The notes under the pieces: model-generated | The model's database searches: none | Seen by the model: only the letters and a program-made list of their open reading frames with translations | Told to the model about the DNA's origin: nothing | Shown here: piece after piece, positions 1 through 4,552 of the stretch | Numbering within the stretch: the stretch's first letter is position 1 | Layout: each line of letters opens with the position of its first letter | Translations under genes and position numbers: made by a program | Origin: Coriobacteriia bacterium | Lineage (GTDB): Bacteria > Actinomycetota > Coriobacteriia > Anaerosomatales > JAENZW01 | Length of the DNA stretch: 5,452 bases | Direction: 5' to 3' | Assembly: GCA_029858605.1 (NCBI GenBank) | Contig: JAOUET010000130.1 | Location: 1 to 5,452, forward strand

Positions 1-3
1 TCA

Positions 4-19
4 TGTGATACGAATCACA
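4..19. promoter_or_regulatory. Crp/Fnr-family operator candidate (perfect 16-bp palindrome)
   Basis: The sequence reads TGTGAT-ACGA-ATCACA, a perfect inverted repeat with 6-bp arms. It matches the classical Crp half-site pattern TGTGA-N6-TCACA at every defined position. It lies 93 bp before the chosen start of the prenyltransferase gene. I found no convincing -35/-10 pair between the site and the gene, so whether it acts on this gene or on one to the left of the window is open. That a Crp-like regulator binds here is inferred from the motif alone. Confidence 0.6.
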
Positions 20-112
20 CGTCGCTACCAGGCCTTGTGGACATCGTCAGCTGGTTCAGGTTTCCTCTTACGAGACGTGAGGATACGACCGCGGGGGGCG
101 GTGCGACGCTGG

Positions 113-1003
113 ATGAAGTCGACTTGGTTCCTGGAAACGAGACCGCAGTTCTTGTTGCTGTCTGTCGTGCTCGTGCTGCACGGGTCGGCGCTGGCCTACT
201 GGCAGGGTTCGTTCGACTGGGTGGCCTTCGTCCTGTCGATGATCGGACTGGTGCTGTTGCATGCCAGCGTCAACGTCTTGAACGACTGGCACGACTACAA
301 GACGGGCATCGACCTGGAGACCCAGCGCACGCCCTTCTCCGGCGGTAGCGGCATGCTGCCCGGGGGAGCGATGAAGCCCGGGGCGGTCCTGGCCCTGGGC
401 CTGGGGTGCCTTGTTGTCGGGTGCGCAATAGGCTTCTACCTCGTCTACGTCTCAGGGTGGCCGCTGTTGGTCATCGGCGGGATCGGGGCGTTTTCCGTCG
501 TGACCTACGCCCCGCTGCTCACCCGAATCGGCGTCGGCGAGATCTTCGCGGGTCTGGGGCTCGGCTACCTGCCCGTGCTCGGCGTGTACTACGTGCACAC
601 GGGGGCTCTCGACGCGGCGGCATGGGTGTCCGCAATCCCGGCGGGGTTCCTGACCTACAACTTGCTGTTCCTCAACGAGTTCCCCGACATGGAGGCCGAT
701 GCCGCCGGGGGACGCCGCCACATGGTGATCTTGCTGGGCAAGGCGAAGGCGCGGTTCCTGTATTCGGCAGTAGAGCTGGGCACCTACGTGGCAATCGTTG
801 TCGGAGTCGTGATGGGGGTCCTCACGCCGTGGGCGCTTCTCGGTCTCGGCGCGACCGTCTTGGCGTTCAAGGCCATCCGAGGTGCCATGGTGGACTACGA
901 GAGCTTCGAGGCGCTCATCCCCGCCCAAGGCGCCAACGTCATGGCGGTACTCGCGACGAACGCTCTGCTGGCTGTCGGGTACCTGGTGGCAGGGCTGCTG
1001 TAG
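113..1003 (+). CDS. UbiA-superfamily prenyltransferase, MenA-like
   Basis: This is a 296-residue integral membrane protein with about eight or nine hydrophobic segments, the usual size for the UbiA superfamily. Both Asp-rich motifs that bind Mg-diphosphate are present: N57-D58-x2-D61-x5-D67 (NDWHDYKTGID, the form seen in 1,4-dihydroxy-2-naphthoate prenyltransferases) and N188-x3-D192-x3-D196 (NEFPDMEAD), followed by a Gly-Arg-Arg stretch. Family members transfer a polyprenyl chain from its diphosphate to an aromatic or other acceptor in the membrane. The first motif favours a menaquinone-type role, but the acceptor cannot be read from sequence. I chose ATG 113 because the protein then begins MKSTWFLETRP, like the family. 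The longer frame from position 5 would add Arg-rich, non-conserved residues and would run through the Crp-like palindrome. The Shine-Dalgarno is weak, and GTG 101 is an alternative start. No men or ubi neighbours are visible. Confidence 0.88.
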   Translation: MKSTWFLETRPQFLLLSVVLVLHGSALAYWQGSFDWVAFVLSMIGLVLLHASVNVLNDWHDYKTGIDLETQRTPFSGGSGMLPGGAMKPGAVLALGLGCLVVGCAIGFYLVYVSGWPLLVIGGIGAFSVVTYAPLLTRIGVGEIFAGLGLGYLPVLGVYYVHTGALDAAAWVSAIPAGFLTYNLLFLNEFPDMEADAAGGRRHMVILLGKAKARFLYSAVELGTYVAIVVGVVMGVLTPWALLGLGATVLAFKAIRGAMVDYESFEALIPAQGANVMAVLATNALLAVGYLVAGLL

Positions 1004-1044
1004 AGCGACCGCCGAAGCGCGGATAGATCCTTGGAGGCGAAAGG

Positions 1045-1071
1045 GGCCCGTCGCACGTAGTGGCGGGCCTT
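1045..1071 (+). terminator. Hairpin terminator candidate after the prenyltransferase
   Basis: GGCCCGTCGC (1045-1054) pairs with GTGGCGGGCC (1060-1069) over 10 bp, including two G-T wobbles, around a 5-nt loop. The tail is short and weak (TTCCT). It begins 41 nt after the stop codon. Position and stem support termination; the poor T-run lowers confidence. Confidence 0.5.
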
Positions 1072-1196
1072 CCTGACTGTTGGCGCCTGACCCGATTGAT
1101 GCAGCTGGCGTTATAGCCGCATCTGGTTGGGGAAACAGGAGCCATGCAGCAATGCGGTCGTTGAGCACGACGCGGCCGAGTCTCGCAATTCACCCC

Positions 1197-1226
1197 TTGG
1201 GAGGCGATGAGCCCTCGGTCTGTATT
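1197..1226 (+). promoter_or_regulatory. Weak sigma70-like promoter candidate
   Basis: TTGGGA (1197-1202) and TGTATT (1221-1226) each match the consensus at 4 of 6 positions, with an 18-bp spacer. Transcription would start near 1233, close to the overlapping hairpins at 1230-1291. Two 4/6 matches in GC-rich DNA are only suggestive. Confidence 0.22.
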
Positions 1227-1229
1227 TGG

Positions 1230-1291
1230 GCGCCTGGACCGTCGGCGAACCAGTGGCGCAACCGGCCCTTTGGGGTCGGTTGTGCCGTTTT
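1230..1291 (+). promoter_or_regulatory. Attenuator-like pair: antiterminator and terminator hairpins
   Basis: Hairpin A pairs GCGCCTGG (1230-1237) with CCA-gt-GGCGC (1250-1259), with a 2-nt bulge. Hairpin B pairs GGCGCAACCG (1255-1264) with CGGTTGTGCC (1277-1286), one G-T wobble, extended by CCC/GGG around a TTT loop. B is followed by GTTTT (1287-1291), the form of an intrinsic terminator. A and B share 1255-1259 and cannot both form. B ends 73 nt before the GTG start of the RCC1-repeat gene. A possible third structure, GCCG/CGGC (1284-1297), would also disrupt B. Hairpin B could instead be a second terminator for the upstream gene, so regulation is inferred. Confidence 0.45.
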
Positions 1292-1364
1292 CGCGGCGGG
1301 GCAGGAGCCCTGCCGAAGGGGGGCGATCGGCTTGGGAACACCGGCGAGAGCGAGATTGCTGAGG

Positions 1365-3017
1365 GTGAAGAAGCTGCGTGCGGCGGTGCTGCCTTCCGCC
1401 ACCGTCTTGTTCCTGCTTGCCTCCGGCATTGCCTGGAGCGCTCCAGCTCCAGACTTCGTGCCGGCCTCCATCGTCTCGTGGGGGTACGACTCTTGCGGGC
1501 AGGCGACATCGCCGGGTGGGCGCGAATTCGTGATCGTGTCTGCGGGTGGCTATCACAGCCTCGCGCTGAGGGCCGACGGAACCTTGGCCGGCTGGGGCGA
1601 GAACAGCAGTGGGCAGACCGACGTGCCGGAGGGCGACGACTTCGTGGCGGTTTCAGCCGGTGGCTCTCACAGTCTGGCCCTCAGGTCCGACGGCACCTTG
1701 GTCGGCTGGGGGGGTAACGGCAGTGGTCAGGCGAACGTCCCTGCCGGGAACGACTTCGTGGCTGTTGCAGCAGGTGGTTCTCATAGCCTGGCGCTGAAGG
1801 CCGACGGTTCCGTCGTTGGCTGGGGATCCAGTCTCTACGGGCTGGCCGACGTTCCGCAGGGCGACGACTTCGTGGCCATATCAGCTGGCGGTTTTCACAG
1901 TCTCGCACTGAAGTCAGACGGCGCGCTGGTGGGCTGGGGAGCCAACGGCGACGGGCAGACCAACGTTCCGGAGGGCGATGACTTCGTGGCGGTGTCTGCG
2001 GGACACTGGCATAGCCTGGCACTGAGGTCCGACGGGTCCGTCATCGGCTGGGGATACGACTTCTTCGGTCAGGCATCGCCGCCTTTGGAGAGCGGCTTGG
2101 TGTCAGTTTCGGCCGGGGGCCTTCACAGCCTGGCATTGCGGGCCGACGGTAGCGTCGTCGGATGGGGGTGCTACAGCGACGGTCAGATCGACGTGCCCGG
2201 CGGGAAGGACTTCTTGGCGGTTTCGGCCGGCTTCTATCACAGTCTGGCACTGGTCGACAGCGAGGCACCGGTCGTCGTGTCAGTCACGGGACCTGCCGCG
2301 CCAGTAGCAGCGGGAGCGGAGGTCGTCGTCGAGGCGAGTTTCACCGACGCAGACACCGACGACACCCACACTGCGATGATTGACTGGGGCGACGGTTGCA
2401 CCACCGACTGCACCGTGCGCGAAGCCGGTGGTTGCGGAACAGCGACTGGAAGCCATGTCTACAGCAACACTGGTGCGTACTCGGTCAATGTCCGTGTAGT
2501 CGACGAGCACTCTTGCTGCTGTTCGTCCTGCTACGAATACGTCGTTGTGTTCGATCCAGACGCCGGTTTCGTCACTGGTAGAGGCTGGATCGAGTCACCC
2601 GCCGGCGCGTACTCGTTGGACCCCGAACTCTCGGGTAGAGCAGATTTCAGCTTCGACTCGAGGTACGAAAAGGTCTCGCCCGTCCCGGAGGGAACGACCG
2701 AGTTCAGTTTGAGGGCCGGTGGCCTGGACTTCCGCTCCAACACGCAAGAGTGGCTCGTCGTGAACGGGGGCGGTTCTGAGGCCCGATTCAAAGGGTCGGG
2801 CACCCTTAACGGCGCGATTGCCCCCGACGGCGAGCCTTTCAAGTTCATGATCTCGGTCGAGGACGGCAAGCCGGGTGGAGGCGCCGACACGTTGCGGCTC
2901 AAGATCTGGTATGCGGACGATACGGTCGTATACGACAACGGCGCGGGCCAGCCAATCGCTGGCGGCTCCGTCTCCATTCGCGCGAAGTCGACCGGGGCCA
3001 AGGGCGGCCGGAGCTAG
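1365..3017 (+). CDS. Secreted RCC1-repeat / PKD-like protein with conserved C-terminal module
   Basis: This is a 550-residue exported protein of unknown role. Residues 1-26 form a Sec signal peptide (KKLR n-region, hydrophobic core, AWSA cleavage before PAPDF). Residues 38-298 are seven RCC1/BNR-type repeats of exactly 38 residues (WG-x3-xGQ...VP...DF-x-AVSAGG-x-HSLAL-x-x-DG), enough for a complete seven-bladed propeller. Residues 301-397 resemble a PKD domain (DWGDG; GSHVYSNTGAYSVNVRVVD) with seven cysteines: 345, 349, 357, 384-386 and 389. Residues 400-538 form a module starting AGFVTG and ending GGSVSI, repeated in the FG-GAP gene at the right edge; I believe NCBIfam calls it post-COAP-1 (from memory). 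A short KSTGAKGGRS tail follows, with no LPXTG or membrane anchor. I chose GTG 1365 because it places KKLR at the N-terminus; TTG 1356, with a purine-rich stretch 5 nt upstream, is nearly as good. Binding or adhesion is the likely role; the ligand is unknown. Confidence 0.88.
   Translation: MKKLRAAVLPSATVLFLLASGIAWSAPAPDFVPASIVSWGYDSCGQATSPGGREFVIVSAGGYHSLALRADGTLAGWGENSSGQTDVPEGDDFVAVSAGGSHSLALRSDGTLVGWGGNGSGQANVPAGNDFVAVAAGGSHSLALKADGSVVGWGSSLYGLADVPQGDDFVAISAGGFHSLALKSDGALVGWGANGDGQTNVPEGDDFVAVSAGHWHSLALRSDGSVIGWGYDFFGQASPPLESGLVSVSAGGLHSLALRADGSVVGWGCYSDGQIDVPGGKDFLAVSAGFYHSLALVDSEAPVVVSVTGPAAPVAAGAEVVVEASFTDADTDDTHTAMIDWGDGCTTDCTVREAGGCGTATGSHVYSNTGAYSVNVRVVDEHSCCCSSCYEYVVVFDPDAGFVTGRGWIESPAGAYSLDPELSGRADFSFDSRYEKVSPVPEGTTEFSLRAGGLDFRSNTQEWLVVNGGGSEARFKGSGTLNGAIAPDGEPFKFMISVEDGKPGGGADTLRLKIWYADDTVVYDNGAGQPIAGGSVSIRAKSTGAKGGRS
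1476..2255 (+). repeat. Seven tandem 114-bp RCC1-encoding units
   Basis: Units start at 1476, 1590, 1704, 1818, 1932, 2046 and 2160, each at the (Ser/Gly)-Trp-Gly codons. The period is exactly 114 bp with no insertion or deletion. Unit 1 begins SWG instead of GWG, unit 6 is the most divergent (GQASPPLESGLVSV), and unit 7 loses similarity after HSLAL. Unlike the FG-GAP repeats at the right edge of the window, the copies have diverged clearly at the DNA level. Confidence 0.9.
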
Positions 3018-3042
3018 AGCGTCCGCTACGCTCACACATGGT

Positions 3043-3084
3043 CAAGCAGCTAGACCCGCCTGCTTCGGCAGACGGGTCTACTTG
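3043..3084 (+). terminator. Strong UUCG-capped terminator hairpin of the RCC1-repeat gene
   Basis: TAGACCCG (3051-3058) pairs perfectly with CGGGTCTA (3073-3080). After one C/A mismatch, CTGC/GCAG closes a TTCG tetraloop (3064-3067) in the stable C(UUCG)G context. CAAG (3043-3046) and CTTG (3081-3084) can extend the base beyond a bulge. The tail has only a weak T content. A smaller GAGCG/CGCTC hairpin (3017-3033) sits at the stop codon. The element stands between convergent genes and may act in both directions. Confidence 0.7.
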
Positions 3085-3290
3085 AGTTCTGGTGCCCCGA
3101 AGGCGGAGTGAACCACTCTTGCGACGAGCACGAGACCCATGGTGTGGACTCGCTGGCTGGGAATGTACTCGTCTCCGAAGGTAGAGGCGAATCCTCTTCA
3201 TGGGTCATCGGGACCCCCAGTCCCAAGTGCGCTCCGCGCCACATACCCTGCCCCAGAGTGCCGTTCCGGCGAGCTGTAGAGCGAGAGCAG

Positions 3291-3989
3291 CTAGCGTTCT
3301 TCCTCGATGACGACACTCCACTGGCAGTTGGCCGCTTGGACATCAATGAAGTACCGACCAGCGCCTTTGCTCAAGAAGGTCTGGTCGGATCCAGCTTCGG
3401 ACAGCATGACTTCCGGAAAACCACCTTCGGTCATCAGGTCCGTCCCCTCGGGCAGGAGGTAGACGGCGCACACCACCATGTCGCCCTTGACCGTGTACTT
3501 CAGCCGGGCTGGCGCCCCAGTAAGCTCGAAGGGTGCGGATCTCTTGTTCGCGTTTCCCGAGAGTTCCGCAACCTTGACCCACTTCTTCGCCTGCTCTTGG
3601 ACCACAGGTTGCTCTTCTGCGACCGGCTGCTCCGGTTCTTGTTCGGGCTCCTGCGGCTCAGACGTCTGTGGGTCCGCGACGGGTGTAGCCGGGGCCGATG
3701 GTGCACCCGCTGGCTCCACGTCGGAAACGTCGTCGCTGCTAGTCTCGGACTGCGATGCCCCGATGATCCCGAGGGCAGTGCAGCTGCCGCACGCGCAGAG
3801 TGCCAAGACGGCTACGACAATCACCACAATCAGCCATACAGGTAGCTTCCTTTTGGCCGCCTGAGGGGGAGGTGGCTGTCCTGCGCCAACCTGAGGCCAA
3901 GGTTGACCCGGAGCGGGTGGCGGGGCTGCGGGTGGTGGCGGGATCGGCGGCTGGTCGAACGGGGTTCCGGAATCAGTCTGGTCGTCCAT
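3291..3989 (-). CDS. Proline-rich single-pass membrane protein with small extracytoplasmic domain
   Basis: This 232-residue protein is not one I can name. Residues 1-45 are rich in Pro, Gln and Ala with PPPP runs; KRK (46-48) precedes one membrane segment (about 50-76) that contains CACGSC. The basic residues suggest the N-terminus stays in the cytoplasm. Residues 81-135 are a Ser/Pro/Glu/Gln-rich linker (EPQEPEQEPEQ), and 136-232 a compact beta-type domain (KWVKVAELSGN...FELTGAPARLKYTV...GRYFIDVQAANCQWSVVIEE). C174 and C222 could form a disulfide. The layout is common in high-GC Gram-positive envelope proteins of unknown function. ATG at 3989 has a clear Shine-Dalgarno, GAGGGGG (3994-4000), 4 nt upstream. 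The gene is convergent with the RCC1-repeat gene. A surface-sensing or binding role is inference. Confidence 0.82.
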   Translation of the reverse strand: MDDQTDSGTPFDQPPIPPPPAAPPPAPGQPWPQVGAGQPPPPQAAKRKLPVWLIVVIVVAVLALCACGSCTALGIIGASQSETSSDDVSDVEPAGAPSAPATPVADPQTSEPQEPEQEPEQPVAEEQPVVQEQAKKWVKVAELSGNANKRSAPFELTGAPARLKYTVKGDMVVCAVYLLPEGTDLMTEGGFPEVMLSEAGSDQTFLSKGAGRYFIDVQAANCQWSVVIEEER

Positions 3990-3993
3990 GGTT

Positions 3994-4000
3994 CCCCCTC
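3994..4000 (-). promoter_or_regulatory. Ribosome binding site of the proline-rich membrane protein
   Basis: On the minus strand GAGGGGG precedes the ATG by AACC. This is the best Shine-Dalgarno in the window and fixes the start at 3989. Confidence 0.7.
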
Positions 4001-4075
4001 GTGTTGGATGTCCATAGGCGCATCACCATGATCCACATCCTCAACACCGCTGCAGGACTGGATCTGACGTCAAAT

Positions 4076-4098
4076 GCGTGGGCTGCAGGTCCCCACGC
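4076..4098 (-). terminator. Hairpin, possible weak terminator
   Basis: GCGTGGG (4076-4082) pairs perfectly with CCCACGC (4092-4098) over a 9-nt loop. Read on the minus strand it is followed by ATTTG, a poor T-run, and lies 43 nt after the stop of the micro-ORF and before the proline-rich membrane protein gene. Its function is uncertain. Confidence 0.25.
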
Positions 4099-4141
4099 TC
4101 CATCCCTGCTCAAGTCTAGCTCCTGGCCACCATCGTCGCCA

Positions 4142-4192
4142 TTACCCGACGCCCTCTTCGTCGGCGACCTTCCTCTTGAGGTCTTCGAGCAT
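4142..4192 (-). CDS. Possible micro-ORF (16 residues) or remnant of a C-terminal gene end
   Basis: ATG at 4192 gives MLEDLKRKVADEEGVG and stops at TAA (4144-4142). A good Shine-Dalgarno, AGAGGA, sits 8 nt upstream. The same frame stays open upstream to a TAG at 4282-4280 and reads QEFVRKTALLPERKIH just before the ATG, a charged, helix-like pattern that resembles a real protein end. There is no standard start codon in that extension. The stop overlaps another ATG (TAATG) with an 8-residue frame. It could be a small peptide, the decayed 3' end of a lost gene, or chance. Confidence 0.2.
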   Translation of the reverse strand: MLEDLKRKVADEEGVG

Positions 4193-4241
4193 GTGGATCT
4201 TCCTCTCTGGCAGAAGTGCCGTCTTTCGGACGAATTCCTGT

Positions 4242-4279
4242 CGCGGAGGGCGGGGCGGCGGTTGTCCCCGCCCTCCGCG
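4242..4279. repeat. Perfect 14-bp GC-rich inverted repeat
   Basis: CGCGGAGGGCGGGG (4242-4255) is the exact reverse complement of CCCCGCCCTCCGCG (4266-4279), with a 10-nt loop CGGCGGTTGT. Thirteen of the fourteen pairs are G-C. Neither strand has a T-run after it, so it is not a classical intrinsic terminator. It could be a T-less terminator, an RNA-stabilising stem or a small repeat element. Confidence 0.8.
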
Positions 4280-4288
4280 CTAGCGGGC

Positions 4289-4329
4289 GTCTGAGGTTCG
4301 AAAACGCGCTCTAGGACGCTTCCTCAGAC
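4289..4329. repeat. 8-bp inverted repeat, 25-nt spacer
   Basis: GTCTGAGG (4289-4296) and CCTCAGAC (4322-4329) are exact reverse complements. The right arm is followed by AAAAC. It begins 10 nt after the 14-bp repeat at 4242-4279. No function is evident. Confidence 0.5.
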
Positions 4330-4420
4330 AAAACTGACGGGGGTTTGCTGCCGCGTGTGCGGTATCCGTGTAGAGGGGAGGCCGTCGATGTGCAAGCGGC
4401 CGAACCGAAGCCCTCCCGAT

Positions 4421-4494
4421 CACGCGGATGCATACCCCCCCACCCCCTCCAATTCAATTCGCGGAATGAGGGGGCGACCCCCCACGCGTGTTTT
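4421..4494. repeat. Nested, competing inverted repeats
   Basis: CACGCG (4421-4426) pairs with CGCGTG (4485-4490) as an outer stem. Inside, CCCCCTC (4443-4449) pairs with GAGGGGG (4468-4474), with an ATTC/GAAT extension past a CA bulge. The same GGGGG can instead pair with CCCCC (4478-4482) over a CGA loop. CACGCGTG (4483-4490) is itself a palindrome and is followed by TTTT. The alternatives exclude each other. Which strand, if any, is transcribed is not known. Confidence 0.4.
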
Positions 4495-4503
4495 CTCTCG
4501 CAA

Positions 4504-4533
4504 AGAGGGCCGAGGCATCCGCCCCGGCCCTCT
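4504..4533 (-). terminator. Terminator of the FG-GAP repeat gene
   Basis: AGAGGGCCG (4504-4512) pairs perfectly with CGGCCCTCT (4525-4533); after one mismatch GGC/GCC continues the stem to a 4-nt loop. On the minus strand it begins 19 nt after the stop codon at 4553 and ends in CTCTTTG, a short T-rich tail. Position and stem make an intrinsic terminator likely. Confidence 0.6.
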
Positions 4534-4552
4534 GTCCGTTTGTCGCTTGAAG

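Larger units (their letters stand above)
1004..1364 (+). other. Gene-free, RNA-structured leader between the prenyltransferase and RCC1 genes
   Basis: The frame of the downstream gene stays open back to 1080, but the translation before 1365 shows no domain or signal sequence, so I treat it as untranslated. Besides the terminator and attenuator entries, it holds a bulged hairpin GATGC/GCATC (1098-1123, with inner GGC/GCC), a GTCGT/ACGAC hairpin (1157-1171) and a GGCAGG/CCTGCC hairpin with a 3-nt loop (1300-1314). I looked for cyclic-di-GMP-I, cobalamin, TPP and T-box signatures by eye and recognised none. Confidence 0.5.
3990..4552. other. 560-nt gene-poor interval dense in inverted repeats
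   Basis: No substantial gene is supported on either strand; the open plus-strand frames here give Arg/Pro/Ser-rich translations without recognisable domains. The interval holds at least five inverted repeats: 4076-4098, 4242-4279, 4289-4329, 4421-4490 with nested stems, and 4504-4533, plus a micro-ORF on the minus strand. TTGACG on the minus strand (4073 to 4068) is a good -35 for the membrane-protein gene, but I see no matching -10. Confidence 0.5.

Noticed and set aside
1144..1164. Leader peptide MQQCGR preceded by AGGAG
   Set aside because: The Shine-Dalgarno to ATG spacing is only 2 nt, and there is no run of a regulatory amino acid.
452..1168. Minus-strand open frame of 238 codons
   Set aside because: It is a His/Gln/Arg-rich shadow of the prenyltransferase gene, which has both catalytic motifs.
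1235..1245. T-box-like TGGACCG in the leader
   Set aside because: It lacks one base of the TGGNACCG core, and the downstream gene is not linked to tRNA or amino acids.
1080..1364. N-terminal extension of the RCC1-repeat protein from TTG 1080
   Set aside because: It would bury a good signal peptide about 95 residues inside the protein and would translate the terminator-like hairpin.
3202..3216. GGGTC/GACCC hairpin after the proline-rich membrane protein gene
   Set aside because: The stem is only 5 bp and neither strand has a T-run, so a terminator call is not supported.
3108..3845. Plus-strand open frame of 245 codons
   Set aside because: It overlaps the proline-rich membrane protein gene in antisense; that gene has a strong Shine-Dalgarno and sensible topology, the plus frame has neither.
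4065..4072. TGACGTCA palindrome
   Set aside because: An 8-bp palindrome alone is too short to assign to a regulator; noted only for its place upstream of the membrane protein gene.
4294..4306. tRNA T-loop-like GGTTCGAAA
   Set aside because: The flanking bases do not form a 5-bp T stem and no acceptor or anticodon arm fits.
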